Assembly (NCBI RefSeq): GCF_023264675.1
Contig: NZ_JAHFVG010000035.1
Location: forward strand, 1-58,959
Source of the DNA: Rhodococcus sp. (in: high G+C Gram-positive bacteria)
Lineage (GTDB): Bacteria; Actinomycetota; Actinomycetes; Mycobacteriales; Mycobacteriaceae
Length of the DNA stretch: 58,959 bases
Direction: 5' to 3'
The stretch's first letter is position 1, and each line of letters begins with the position of its first letter. Position numbers and translations under genes: made by a program. Positions 1 through 9,133 of this stretch are shown one piece after another. The notes under the pieces are model-generated. The model was given only the letters and a program-made list of their open reading frames with translations. It had not been told where the DNA came from and ran no database searches.

Positions 1-1
1 C

Positions 2-127
2 GTGCTCCTCAACCGCGGCCGCCAGAAACTGGACTGCAAATACGACGACATCAGCCTCGACGACCTCACCAAAGAAATGGCAGGCGGCGACGAACTCGAA
101 ACCCTCACCCACGAACTACGACGCTGA
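2..127 (+). CDS. Sugar ABC transporter ATP-binding protein, C-terminal end (partial)
   Basis: This is the last 41 codons of a gene that begins before the window; it ends in TGA. The reading frame ends with a DLTKEMAGG...ELETLTHEL tail, which matches the extreme C-terminus of actinobacterial ATPase subunits of simple-sugar (ribose/xylose/inositol class) importers. No Walker motifs are in view, so the assignment rests only on this tail. The following sugar-type oxidoreductase would fit a sugar or polyol catabolic operon running in from the left. Confidence 0.6.
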   Translation: MLLNRGRQKLDCKYDDISLDDLTKEMAGGDELETLTHELRR

Positions 128-254
128 ACCCCTCTCCATCCACGTATACCGACGGGCGTCGCTGCACCGCGCAGCGACGCCCCGATCGGGTTCGGCTTCC
201 GCTAGGCAATAACGGCCCCGGGGGTTCGACCGAAGACGAACGAAAGTAGGAGAT

Positions 255-1238
255 ATGGAACGGCTGCGGATCGGCATCCTCGGCGCCTCCCGAATTGCCG
301 AGGCGGCTATCGTCAAGCCCGCCCACGAACTCGGCCACAGGTTGGTCGCGGTTGCTGCCCGTGATCGCTCCCGTGCCGAATCGTTTGCGAAGAAATATGG
401 CGTCGAACGTGTCCTCGATACGTACGATGCCGTGGTCGAGGATCCCGAGGTCGACGTTGTGTACAACCCTCTGGCGAACGCCTTCCATGCTCGATGGAAT
501 CTCGCAGCCGTACACGCCGGCAAACCAGTGCTGACCGAGAAACCGTTCGCGCGGAACGCTGTCGAAGCCGAGGACGTTCGCAATGCGGCACTCGAACTGG
601 GTGTGCCGATCCTGGAAGGCTTCCATTACCTCTTCCATCCGATCACCCTCCGCATGTTCGACGTAGTGGCTTGCGGCACGATTGGTGAGCTACGTCGCGT
701 CGAGGTCGTGATGCGAATGCCCAGCCCCGGAGACGACGATCCGCGCTGGCGATACGATCTTGCCGGCGGCTCGGGAATGGATTTGGGCTGCTACGGGATT
801 CATGTTCTTCGTCAGGTGGGTAAGCGTCTGGCGGGAGGTGATCCGAAATTGATCGAAGCCAAAGCCGTCGAGCGTCTCGACCGAGTCGACGAATCGTTCG
901 ACCTACAAGTCGAGTTTCCCAGCGGTGCGACCGGGTCGGTCGAAACGTCGATGGTGGCCGACAAATACGACATGTCGTTCCGACTCATCGGCACCCGCGG
1001 TGAGGTTTTCGCCCCTGACTATGCATTGCAGTACGGCGATGACCGCGTCGTGACGACGACCGAACACGGCTCGACCGTCGAACATTTGGGAACGCGATCG
1101 ACCTACACGTATCAACTGGACGCTTTCGCTCAGCATCTACAGAACGGTGCGGCCATGCCGTTCGGCCTCGACGACGCGGTCGCCAACATGGCTTTCATCG
1201 ATGCGGCCTACGTCGCCACCGGACTCGGTACTCGCTGA
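255..1238 (+). CDS. Gfo/Idh/MocA family oxidoreductase
   Basis: A 327-residue NAD(P)-dependent dehydrogenase of the glucose-fructose oxidoreductase/inositol dehydrogenase family. The N-terminal Rossmann segment (ILGASRIA, residues 8-15) binds the nucleotide. The family EKP motif is at residues 95-97, and a DLGCYGIH segment near residue 176 supplies the usual active-site Asp/His region. The ATG at 255 follows an AGGAG box. It lies 127 bp after the sugar ABC ATPase, so it probably oxidises a sugar, polyol or cyclic polyol imported by that system. The substrate cannot be read from sequence. Confidence 0.85.
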   Translation: MERLRIGILGASRIAEAAIVKPAHELGHRLVAVAARDRSRAESFAKKYGVERVLDTYDAVVEDPEVDVVYNPLANAFHARWNLAAVHAGKPVLTEKPFARNAVEAEDVRNAALELGVPILEGFHYLFHPITLRMFDVVACGTIGELRRVEVVMRMPSPGDDDPRWRYDLAGGSGMDLGCYGIHVLRQVGKRLAGGDPKLIEAKAVERLDRVDESFDLQVEFPSGATGSVETSMVADKYDMSFRLIGTRGEVFAPDYALQYGDDRVVTTTEHGSTVEHLGTRSTYTYQLDAFAQHLQNGAAMPFGLDDAVANMAFIDAAYVATGLGTR

Positions 1239-1300
1239 GAGGTGGCAGCTGCTCCAGGCAGATGTCTTCGCACCAGGGTGTCCCCGGATAGTGTTGACCC

Positions 1301-2338
1301 ATGGGTTTGTTTTTGCTACACGCGGACGCCGACTCGTTCTTCGCTTCGGTGGCGATGCGTTCCCGTCCTCATCTTCGAAACATGCCGATGGCAGTCGTTG
1401 CGCATGTGTTCATCGCCAGTGCGAACTATCCAGCACGCGCTTTCGGGGTCAAGGGCGGCATGTCTGTCCGAGACGCATCCCGAATGTGCCCCGAACTCGA
1501 GCTCATCGATGTCGACCGAAATGAAGTGGAGGAGGCCAGCACTGCGTTGTTCGACTTGTTCGACGATGTAGCCCAAGTCGTCGAGCCCGGGTCGATGGAA
1601 GAAGCATTCCTCGACGTCGGGGCCTCTTCAGTCGGTGAGGCCGTCGAGGCCGCCACCCGTCTACGGTCAACGGCCGCACACCAACTCGGAATCCCCGTCA
1701 GCGTCGGCATCGGGCGCACGAAACTGATAGCCAAGCTCAGCTCCCGTCGCGCCAAACCCGACGGCCTGCACGTGATGGACGCGGACGCGGAGGCTGAGGT
1801 GCGGACGTCCTTTCCGCTGGACAAGTTGTGGGGAGTCGGCGGCCGCACACTCGAAAGGCTTCACATCCTGGGCGTGCACCGTCTCGCGGACGTCGACGCA
1901 ATCGACCGCAGTCAACTTGTATCTGTCTGCGGCGCAACGATGGCACGGCGACTGTGGAGTATCCGCGAGGGCACCGACGACGCCACCCTCCGGCCTGTCG
2001 AGGAACGTAAAACCCTGTCCGCCGAACTCGCCACCTCCGGCTACAAGCGTGACGATTGGACGCCGGGCCAGATGCTTGCACTCTGTGTCGAGCGCGTCTG
2101 CCTACGCGCTCAGAGGGCCGGCTTGTTGGCCGGCGGGGTGACGGTCATGCTTCGCCCGTCCGACGGCGGCTCCGCCATCACGTTCAAGCACGCCGAACCC
2201 GACCCCACGTCCGACTCTGGATCGTGGCTGCGCGCGTGCCACCGTCTGGCCCCGCGGCCGGTACCGCCTCTCGCCGGCCTGCGAGTGACACTCACCGGAC
2301 TCCAACCGGCCGACCACTCTGTCGCCACGTTGTTCTGA
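1301..2338 (+). CDS. dinB: Y-family DNA polymerase (DinB/Pol IV-like)
   Basis: A 345-residue translesion polymerase homologue. The palm motif HADADSFFA (residues 7-15) carries the first metal-binding Asp and the steric-gate Phe. The fingers segment around residues 42-52 (NYPARAFGVKG) and the helix-hairpin-helix region near residues 170-185 (LWGVGGRTLERL) are recognisable. The second catalytic motif, usually S-(I/V)-D-E-A-(F/Y)-L-D, reads SMEEAFLD at 98-105, so the Asp of the Asp-Glu pair is Glu100. The length is about that of other actinobacterial DinB proteins and no domain is missing. It may act in damage tolerance, but its polymerase activity should be treated as uncertain because of the substitution. 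Confidence 0.8.
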   Translation: MGLFLLHADADSFFASVAMRSRPHLRNMPMAVVAHVFIASANYPARAFGVKGGMSVRDASRMCPELELIDVDRNEVEEASTALFDLFDDVAQVVEPGSMEEAFLDVGASSVGEAVEAATRLRSTAAHQLGIPVSVGIGRTKLIAKLSSRRAKPDGLHVMDADAEAEVRTSFPLDKLWGVGGRTLERLHILGVHRLADVDAIDRSQLVSVCGATMARRLWSIREGTDDATLRPVEERKTLSAELATSGYKRDDWTPGQMLALCVERVCLRAQRAGLLAGGVTVMLRPSDGGSAITFKHAEPDPTSDSGSWLRACHRLAPRPVPPLAGLRVTLTGLQPADHSVATLF

Positions 2339-2440
2339 GGCCGGTCTCGAGGTGGTTCCTTTCAACACAGCGTTGCTTTGCCTGCGTTACCACCCGATAA
2401 GGGTTGCCCGGCAGCATCGACCGCGAATCCATGTCCTGCA

Positions 2441-2640
2441 TCAGTTGGTGAGAACGATCTTTCCCTGCACATCACCGGAATCGAGCCTCTTCAGGCCAGC
2501 CCGGTCAAGTCGAGGAGGGAAAGTAACTGCACGAGTTCTTCTTTCGTCCCCATCGTGGATCCGATGACGCGCAGCTGAAGAAAAAAGACGCGAGTGAGGT
2601 CTGCAGGCGGTTTGGGTCCACTGGCGTCGAAATGGCCGGT
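2441..2640 (-). pseudogene. Zinc-type alcohol dehydrogenase, C-terminal relic
   Basis: Two pieces of a medium-chain alcohol dehydrogenase are visible on the minus strand in different frames. The first reads GPKPPADLTRVFF, then RVIGSTMGTKEELVQL, then a TGA. A second frame resumes with LKRLDSGDVQGKIVLTN and a stop at 2441. In intact relatives these segments are separated by about a dozen residues, so an internal deletion with frameshift has joined them. No N-terminal part or start is present. The rest of the space between the polymerase gene and 2723 shows nothing recognisable. Confidence 0.7.
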
Positions 2641-2722
2641 CAGAGCGCTGAACTCGTGAACAAGACACTCGCGTGGTCTGGAATATCCGAGGTCGCCGCG
2701 GCAGCGGAGCCCCCAACTTTGC

Positions 2723-3319
2723 TCACAGTCCGATCTCCTGGCTCTCGGCAGTGAACGTCGAGCCGGTCAGTTCGGCGAGCAGTGTCGCGGCCTGCGGCCA
2801 GGACCCATAGCCCGAAGCCGGGTTGAGGTGGCCGACGTTGCCGAGGTTCACAAGACGGCTACCCCAGGACTCCGCCATGCCGGCAATCCTGCGGCGATCA
2901 CCCAGCGGATCGTTCGCGCTGCAGGCGACGATGCTCGGGAACGGCAGGCGGCCACGGGGAATCGGCAGCCAGCCGTTCTCTTCGAGCTCAGCCACCTGCG
3001 GGTACCCCGCCGGGAACGGTACTTCGACGTCGGCGGGGGCAGCCAGCAACGCACCCACGATATGCCGGGTCGGATTCTGGGCCCACTGCACGGTGATCAT
3101 CACCCCTGCGCTGTGCGCTATCAGCGTCACGGGTCCTGCGATGTCGCTGAGCACGGTGTCGAGGGCGTCGATCCGAGCAGTCAGATTCAGCTTGTCGTGT
3201 TCGGGAGGGGGGACCGTACGGACACGGTCGAGTTGAACGGCCAGCAGTGTCTGCCAGTGATCCTCGACATGGTCGCGCAGTCCGGGCACGATCACCACTG
3301 TCGGTTCCAGTTTTGTCAT
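2723..3319 (-). CDS. RBBP9/YdeN-family alpha/beta hydrolase
   Basis: A 198-residue serine hydrolase. It opens with VVIVPGLRDHVEDHWQ (residues 8-23), the signature start of the RBBP9/YdeN family. The nucleophile is Ser70 in AHSAGV, followed by an Asp in SANDPLGD (about 137) and a His in GNVGHLN (about 164), completing a plausible triad. The start ATG has a GGAGA box a few bases upstream. It is the last gene of a five-gene minus-strand set and begins 15 bp after the MFS gene. Its role in that pathway (ester, amide or thioester cleavage) is not evident. Confidence 0.8.
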   Translation of the reverse strand: MTKLEPTVVIVPGLRDHVEDHWQTLLAVQLDRVRTVPPPEHDKLNLTARIDALDTVLSDIAGPVTLIAHSAGVMITVQWAQNPTRHIVGALLAAPADVEVPFPAGYPQVAELEENGWLPIPRGRLPFPSIVACSANDPLGDRRRIAGMAESWGSRLVNLGNVGHLNPASGYGSWPQAATLLAELTGSTFTAESQEIGL

Positions 3320-3334
3320 GGTGGTCTCCGTGTT

Positions 3335-4675
3335 TCAGTTCTGGGCGGCGGGGCGTAGCTCGTCGAGCTTGCGCAGACCGGCCGGGAACGCACGACGTCC
3401 GAGCAGCATCGCCGCCGCTGCGGGGATGTAGAGCAGCGGCGAGAGGCGCAGCGCTTCGAGCAGACCGAGGTGATCCGCCAGAATGCCGATGACGAACGGG
3501 CCGAGTGCGAGTCCGAGAAGGTTGTTCGCGACGGTGAGTGTGCCCATCGCCGACGCGCGAACAGTGGTGTGGGTGAGGTTGGCGACCATCGCGGCGGCCG
3601 GGCCGCAGGATCCGGCGGAGAAGAAGGCACCGATCCCGATCAACCCCAGCTGCATAGGACCGTTAGGGAGGGCGAAGCCGATGCCGAGGGCACTCAGTGC
3701 GATGGCGCAGTAGATGACGGCGGTCGTCCACTTACGTTCGGGATTGTCGCGGCTGACGCGGTCTGTGATCATGCCGCAGACCACCATGCCGCTGCCGACC
3801 ATCAGCACGAACACCGACGCAACAAGGCCTGCTTTGTCCGGCGCCAGATCGTAATACCGGTTGAAGAAGCTCGGCATCCACGCCAACAACACTGCGGCGG
3901 TGAACATCTGCAGGCCGCTGCCGACGTAGGTCAGCACGATCGCGGCGTTCTTGAACAAACTCGACAGGGGCGCCCGGAAATCGTCCGTGGTCTCGGGATC
4001 GCCAAGCTTGTCGGGAGGCCCTTCTGTCGCGTATTTCCCCAGCCGGTCCTCGGTGACCAGGGACCGGAACAGGGCCACCAGAATCAATCCGAAGACTGCC
4101 ATCGCGGCGAAGGACCACCGCCAGCTGAATTGGACGGCGATGAACCCGCCGAGGGCGACGCCGAGCACCGAGCCGAAGGAGCCGCCCGCCATGAAAGCGC
4201 CTGCCAGAGCGGCGTGTACTCGCGGGGCGAAGACGCTGAGCACGACAGCGATGCCGACGCTGCCGTAGGCGGCTTCACCGACGCCGACGAGGAATCGGGC
4301 ACCGAGCATCTGCTCGTAATTGGTGGCGATCGCGCACAGCAGGGTCGCGATACTCCAGAGCACCGCCATCAGTACCAGGCTTTTCACCCGCCCCCAACGA
4401 TCGGCAAGAATCGACAGTGGGAGCGTGAGCAGCCCCACCATCAGGGCGACGATGCTGCTCAGAGACGCGAGGTGAGAGTCCGAAAGATCCCACTCCACCT
4501 TCAGAATCGGGAATACGGCGCTGAGCACCTGCCGCGACATGTAGTCCGAAAGCAGCAGACCGAACGTCAGAGCGAAGACGATCCACGGAAAGAACCGCCG
4601 CATGCGGTGATGCGCAGGCGCCGGGGACTGCTGAACGTGTAGCTGGTCCTTGATAGGTAGAGCGTGCGGCATCAT
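3335..4675 (-). CDS. MFS transporter (spinster/aromatic-acid type)
   Basis: About 446 residues with 12 predicted membrane helices. The cytoplasmic loop between helices 2 and 3 has the MFS signature LADRWGRVKS, and a similar ITDRVSR appears in the second half. I chose the ATG at 4675, preceded by GGGACAG; an upstream TTG at 4699 would add eight residues. It lies between the BKACE and hydrolase genes and probably imports the substrate of the operon, or exports a product. Substrate specificity cannot be inferred beyond organic anions or small metabolites. Confidence 0.85.
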   Translation of the reverse strand: MMPHALPIKDQLHVQQSPAPAHHRMRRFFPWIVFALTFGLLLSDYMSRQVLSAVFPILKVEWDLSDSHLASLSSIVALMVGLLTLPLSILADRWGRVKSLVLMAVLWSIATLLCAIATNYEQMLGARFLVGVGEAAYGSVGIAVVLSVFAPRVHAALAGAFMAGGSFGSVLGVALGGFIAVQFSWRWSFAAMAVFGLILVALFRSLVTEDRLGKYATEGPPDKLGDPETTDDFRAPLSSLFKNAAIVLTYVGSGLQMFTAAVLLAWMPSFFNRYYDLAPDKAGLVASVFVLMVGSGMVVCGMITDRVSRDNPERKWTTAVIYCAIALSALGIGFALPNGPMQLGLIGIGAFFSAGSCGPAAAMVANLTHTTVRASAMGTLTVANNLLGLALGPFVIGILADHLGLLEALRLSPLLYIPAAAAMLLGRRAFPAGLRKLDELRPAAQN

Positions 4676-4813
4676 GACTGTCCCTAGAGTCGTTTCCAAA
4701 GTTCCGAAGGTTCGTTGCGCACGTGCCTACAACACGAGCACGGCTGCCTGTTGGGAGGTTTCAGGGCTCGGGCTCGTAGCCCAAGCCCTGAAACATTCGA
4801 TCCGCGGTGGGGG

Positions 4814-5881
4814 TCAGCCCCGGCTGTGGCCGTGGCCGGTGAAGCCGACCTGACCCGGCTGGCGATTCGGGGCATATCCGAGTCGGGCGAGGGTATCGTC
4901 GGCGTCGGCGTAGGTCTCGCCGATTCCGTAGATGTCTCGGGCCTCTTTGCCGGTGGCGATCTCGCGGCCGAGTTCCTTTGCTACACGCACCAGTTGGCGG
5001 ACTTGCTCGGCAGAGGTGATCTTGACCTCGCCGGACGGGGCCCACAAGTTGTCCTCGTTGCCGCATCGCGGGTGCAGACCCATCGCGATTGCCATCGAGT
5101 TGACCGGCAGCACACTGCGCATCAAGGTCTCGAGTGTCAGCGACGCGCCGTCAGGGACCCGGTTGATGAATTCCATCATGTTGTACGGGTTCGGGGTGTC
5201 GAAGCCTCCGCCGATCGCTACCCATGTCAGGTTCAGCGGACCGGTGTACTGGCCACGCCGAATCAGCCGCTCCACGGTCTCGAGCTGAGGGATCGACGAG
5301 AGCTGGAAATGCGGCTGAATGCCGGCTGCCTGCAGGCGACGCAAATGCTCCTCGACCCACTCGGGGCCTGCCGGAACGGTCATCTCGCGGTAGGTGTGGG
5401 CCAGATCGGGGTTTTCCAGGGAGGTGCCCTTGATGTCGCCCGGGGTCATCAGATCCATGATGTTCATCTGGCTGGTGTTGATAGCTATCGTGACCTGATC
5501 CGGCTTCGGGTCGAGAGTGGCCAGCATGTGTCTGACCTCGTCGGAAAGCCACACCGCGTCCGAACCTTCGCCTTCGGGGGCAAAGGAAATAGAACCTCCG
5601 ACCTGCAAGATCATGTCCGGGACTGCCTCGCGCAGGCGGCCGAGCAGCTCGTTGAACTTCGACAGTCGCTTGGATCCCTTGCCGTCCTCTTCGCGAACAT
5701 GGATGTGCAGGACGGTGGCGCCCGCCTCGTAGCAGTCGACGGCCTGCTGGACATGCTCGTCCATCGTCAGGGGAAGGTCCTCGGGGAAGTCTTCGACCGC
5801 CCATTCCGGGCCGTACGGCGCGACAGTGATAACCAGCTTTTCCTGGTTGGTGGGAACGAGGGAATCATCGTGAAAACGCAT
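4814..5881 (-). CDS. BKACE (DUF849) beta-keto acid cleavage enzyme
   Basis: A 355-residue member of the 3-keto-5-aminohexanoate cleavage enzyme family. These zinc enzymes condense a beta-keto acid with acetyl-CoA to give acetoacetate and a new acyl-CoA. The metal-ligand motif HIHVRE lies near residue 60, the GGSISF segment near 116, and a GNEDNLW loop near 295 typical of the family. Fusion or truncation is not seen, though the protein is somewhat longer than the roughly 300-residue classical Kce. Its neighbours (a TauD-type dioxygenase, a quinone oxidoreductase and an importer) suggest an unassigned BKACE substrate. Confidence 0.9.
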   Translation of the reverse strand: MRFHDDSLVPTNQEKLVITVAPYGPEWAVEDFPEDLPLTMDEHVQQAVDCYEAGATVLHIHVREEDGKGSKRLSKFNELLGRLREAVPDMILQVGGSISFAPEGEGSDAVWLSDEVRHMLATLDPKPDQVTIAINTSQMNIMDLMTPGDIKGTSLENPDLAHTYREMTVPAGPEWVEEHLRRLQAAGIQPHFQLSSIPQLETVERLIRRGQYTGPLNLTWVAIGGGFDTPNPYNMMEFINRVPDGASLTLETLMRSVLPVNSMAIAMGLHPRCGNEDNLWAPSGEVKITSAEQVRQLVRVAKELGREIATGKEARDIYGIGETYADADDTLARLGYAPNRQPGQVGFTGHGHSRG

Positions 5882-5938
5882 GGCAGAACTCCGATCGAGT
5901 AGCGGGGATTGGGTGTTGATGAGGCAAGTAGGGGCGGA

Positions 5939-6832
5939 TCAGAAGGGCTTGTCGCCGACGATTCCGGCGCGTTCCATCCTCCGAACCGCTGGTCCGTAGT
6001 CCTGCACGGCATAGTGCTGGGTGGACCTGTTGTCCCAGATTGCGACGCTGTTCGGGGTCCAGCGCCAGCGAACCTGGTACTCGGGGATGGCGGCTTGGCT
6101 GTTCAGATAGTTGAGTAGGTTCGAGGAGCCCGGTGCGAAATCGATGCCGTACCGGATGCGCGCCGGAGTGTGGTAGTTGACCAAGTGTGTCGTGAACGAG
6201 TTCGTGAACAGGATCTTCTCGCCGGTCTCGGGATGGGTCCGCACCACTGGGTGTTCCGGATCCGGGAAGCGGTCGTGGAGTTCGCGTCGCCGTTCGTCGG
6301 GCATCGCGGCGCCGAAGGACGCTTCGATGCTGTGGCGGGCGCGCAGGTCTGTGATCTGATCCTTCACGTGCTCGGGCAGCCGTTCGTAGGCGAGCGCCAT
6401 GTTGACCCAGATGGTGTCGCCGCCGACCTCGGGTGCTTCGATGCACCGCAGCACCGCCCCCATCGGCGGGTTCTCTCGCCAAGTTGCGTCGCAGTGGAAC
6501 GCGTTCTCGTAGTGCTCGGGCTCGCTACCGGAGTCTCGGTAGATCTGCACCAACCCGGGGTGCTCCGGGTGGCAGCCGAGCGCCGGGTGGTCCTCCAGCG
6601 AACCGAAGCGCTCAGCCAGGCTCACGTGCTCGGCGCGGCTGAGGTTCTGATCACGGAAGAACAGAACTTTGTGCTGCAACAACAGCTGTCGCAGTTGGGC
6701 GAACTGACGTGCATCGCGAGAGACCTGGCCGAGATCGACGTCGAACAGCTCCGCGCCGATCGAACAGGTCAGTTGCTTCACCCGAAAACTCGAAGAAGTG
6801 TGCGTCGGTGTTGTTTCCAGCGTGCTGTGCAT
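5939..6832 (-). CDS. TauD/TfdA family 2-oxoglutarate-dependent dioxygenase
   Basis: A 297-residue Fe(II)/2-oxoglutarate dioxygenase. The iron facial triad is visible as His113-x-Asp115 (AFHCDATW) and His273 (RSTQHYAV). The 2-oxoglutarate-binding Arg is probably Arg288 in RRMERAGIVGD. The start has a strong GGAGA box. The family hydroxylates carbons next to sulfonate, ether, amine or betaine groups. Encoded directly before the BKACE gene, it could generate a hydroxylated precursor that becomes the beta-keto acid, but no dedicated dehydrogenase for that step is present in the operon. Confidence 0.88.
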   Translation of the reverse strand: MHSTLETTPTHTSSSFRVKQLTCSIGAELFDVDLGQVSRDARQFAQLRQLLLQHKVLFFRDQNLSRAEHVSLAERFGSLEDHPALGCHPEHPGLVQIYRDSGSEPEHYENAFHCDATWRENPPMGAVLRCIEAPEVGGDTIWVNMALAYERLPEHVKDQITDLRARHSIEASFGAAMPDERRRELHDRFPDPEHPVVRTHPETGEKILFTNSFTTHLVNYHTPARIRYGIDFAPGSSNLLNYLNSQAAIPEYQVRWRWTPNSVAIWDNRSTQHYAVQDYGPAVRRMERAGIVGDKPF

Positions 6833-6865
6833 GATGTCTCCTGTCAGGAGTGTGGGTGGGTGTGG

Positions 6866-7840
6866 TCAGACCGAGAAGACGGAGGAGCCGATACTGTGCC
6901 CGGTTTCCAGATCTCGATGCGCCTGCGCCGCGTCTTCGAGGGCGTAGCGCTGGTTGATCTCGATCGTGATGCGGCCGGCTGCGACGTGGCCGAACAATTC
7001 ACCGGCCAACTCGGCCCGCTCGGACGGGTCCGCGATGTAGTCCGCCAGGGCCGGCCTGGTCACGAACAGCGATCCCTTGACAGCGAGTTGCTGTGCAACG
7101 ATCGGCGGAGTGGGCCCCGACGCGGTCCCGAAACACACCATCAATCCGCGGCGAGCGAGTGAATCGAGCGAGTCCTCGAAGGTGGCGCGCCCCACGCTGT
7201 CGAACACAACCGGTACCCCGACACCGTCGGTGAGTTCGCGGACCCGGGCAGGGATGCTTTCTTGGCCGCGAACGATGACGTGCTCGCAGCCATTCTTCAA
7301 TGCTGCATCAGCCTTTGCTTCCGTGGAGACGACACCGATCACTTTGATTCCCAACAGTTTTGCCCACTGCGAGAAGATCAGCCCCACGCCCCCTGCTGCC
7401 GCGTGCAGCAGCACGGTGTCGCCTGACTCGATGGAGGAGATGCGCCTCAGCAGGTACGCGGCAGTGAGTCCGCGCATGGTCATCGCCGATGCGGTTTCGA
7501 GCGGGATGGTGTCGGGCAGCGCGATCAGATCGGCGGCCGGCAGCACGCGCTCGGTGCTGTAGGCGCCGAGAGGACTACCTGTGTAGGTCACACGAGTGCC
7601 TTCGCGGAAGCCCTCCACCCCGGCACCCACGGCGTCGATGACGCCTGCGCCCTCGACTCCCATGCCGGCAGGTAGCGGGGCCGGGTACAACCCGGTGCGG
7701 AAGTAGGTGTCGGCAAAGTTAAGCCCGACAGCCGCGTGCCGCAGGCGAACCTCTCCCGGACCGGGTTCACCGACGTCGATGTCTTCCCAGCGCAGTACCT
7801 CTGGCCCGCCGGTCTCGTAGAAGCGAATGGCCTTGGCCAC
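6866..7840 (-). CDS. Quinone oxidoreductase (zeta-crystallin-like MDR)
   Basis: About 324 residues from a GTG at 7840, preceded by GGAG. I prefer this to a longer frame reaching 7993, because the conserved domain starts immediately with AIRFYETGGPEVL. The motif HAAAGGVG is typical of NADPH:quinone oxidoreductases, and no structural or catalytic zinc cysteines are evident. It is the first gene of the minus-strand operon and is read divergently from the AraC regulator at 8132. It may be a reductive or detoxifying step for an enone or quinone intermediate. Confidence 0.85.
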   Translation of the reverse strand: MAKAIRFYETGGPEVLRWEDIDVGEPGPGEVRLRHAAVGLNFADTYFRTGLYPAPLPAGMGVEGAGVIDAVGAGVEGFREGTRVTYTGSPLGAYSTERVLPAADLIALPDTIPLETASAMTMRGLTAAYLLRRISSIESGDTVLLHAAAGGVGLIFSQWAKLLGIKVIGVVSTEAKADAALKNGCEHVIVRGQESIPARVRELTDGVGVPVVFDSVGRATFEDSLDSLARRGLMVCFGTASGPTPPIVAQQLAVKGSLFVTRPALADYIADPSERAELAGELFGHVAAGRITIEINQRYALEDAAQAHRDLETGHSIGSSVFSV

Positions 7841-8131
7841 GGTGTTCTCCAATCGTGTGAGGCATGTTTGGTTACCGAACTTCGGCATTCGACATCGGTA
7901 ACGCTGATCGTCCGAACGGCCCGGAAACTCGGTATCGGTTCGACGCGGTGAGGCCAACAGTAGGTGCGACCTACGCCACAGTCTTAACTTCACGTGACAG
8001 ATTCCTGAGCATTTGGGGACACGCTTTCGGACCGGTCCGCACCGAATCAGTCGATACGGAGTGCGTTCGATGATGTACTCGACCCGACACTCGGCCGCGC
8101 GTTTCGAGACACCGCGGGAATTGGAGGTCTG

Positions 8132-9133
8132 GTGAAGCCACTAGCGCGATACGCCTCACTCACTCGCTACGTAGAGTTGTGCGCCGAGACCGGTGTCGAT
8201 GCCGGTCCAGAACTGAACCGCGTTGGGCTCTCCCTCGGGGGTCTGGCCGTGCCGGGTCAGTGGGTACCAGCGGTTTCGGTAGTGACGCTGCTGGAGAATT
8301 CCGCGGCCGTCTCAGGCCGCGACGATTTCGGACTTCGTATGGCGACGTCTCGCCGATTGTCGAATCTGGGCATGCTCAGCGTCGTTCTGCGGGAAGAACC
8401 GGACGTCAGGAGTGCGCTCAACGTGCTCATTCGATACGAACACACATACAACGAGGCTCTGCGCATTCGGCTGATCGAAGGTGACGGGGTCGCCCGAGTC
8501 CGCATCTGGCTGGAACTCGGCCACCCCACACCCGATGTTCAATCGCTCGATCTGGCGGCCGGTGTCACATGCAGCCTTTTGCGAGAAATCCTGGACGACA
8601 CATGGCAACCGGTGACAGTCTGCCTCCAGCGTGACGCACCAAGGAAACCCGATGGCCATCGGCGCGCATTCGGCAGCGAGATTGTCTTCAACTGTGCTGC
8701 CACTGAAATCATGCTGCAGCAAAGTGACCTGGACAGGCCGAACAGGCTGGCGGACAAGCTATTGCAACCGCACGCGAAACAGGTGCTGGAGTCCCTCCCC
8801 CAGTCCGGCACGGCAACTGTTTCAGATCGGGTCTGCGAATTGATCGAGCTTCTCCTACCGGTCGGTCGATGTTCGGTCGAGCAGGTCGCGCACAGCCTCG
8901 GAGTGGATCGAAGGACGGTGCACCGGAAGCTCGCGGAGTCCGATACGACCTTCACAGAGCTGGTCAACTCGGTCCGGAAGACGATGGCGACACAGTTTCT
9001 CCCGAACCCCCGCTATTCCATGATCGACATCTCGGTAATGCTCGGATTCTCAACGCCAGGAAGCTTTTCCAGGTGGTTTCGCTCCCAATCCGGTGAGGCG
9101 CCGAGCGATTGGCGACGCGCACACTGGCGATGA
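8132..9133 (+). CDS. AraC-family regulator (OruR/ArgR-like N-terminal domain)
   Basis: A 333-residue transcription factor. The first two thirds match the arabinose-binding-like effector domain of the OruR type, and the C-terminal 100 residues hold the double helix-turn-helix (EQVAHSLGVDRRTVHRKLAE, then ISVMLGFSTPGSFSRWFRS). The start is a GTG with a GGAGG box six bases upstream. The gene is divergent from the BKACE operon across about 290 bp, so it is the likely regulator of that operon. The effector is unknown. Confidence 0.85.
   Translation: MKPLARYASLTRYVELCAETGVDAGPELNRVGLSLGGLAVPGQWVPAVSVVTLLENSAAVSGRDDFGLRMATSRRLSNLGMLSVVLREEPDVRSALNVLIRYEHTYNEALRIRLIEGDGVARVRIWLELGHPTPDVQSLDLAAGVTCSLLREILDDTWQPVTVCLQRDAPRKPDGHRRAFGSEIVFNCAATEIMLQQSDLDRPNRLADKLLQPHAKQVLESLPQSGTATVSDRVCELIELLLPVGRCSVEQVAHSLGVDRRTVHRKLAESDTTFTELVNSVRKTMATQFLPNPRYSMIDISVMLGFSTPGSFSRWFRSQSGEAPSDWRRAHWR

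Noticed and set aside
3470..4642. A 390-codon plus-strand frame opposite the MFS gene
   Set aside because: Its translation is rich in Arg, Glu, Gln and His with no domain, as expected for the antisense of a membrane protein gene in high-GC DNA.
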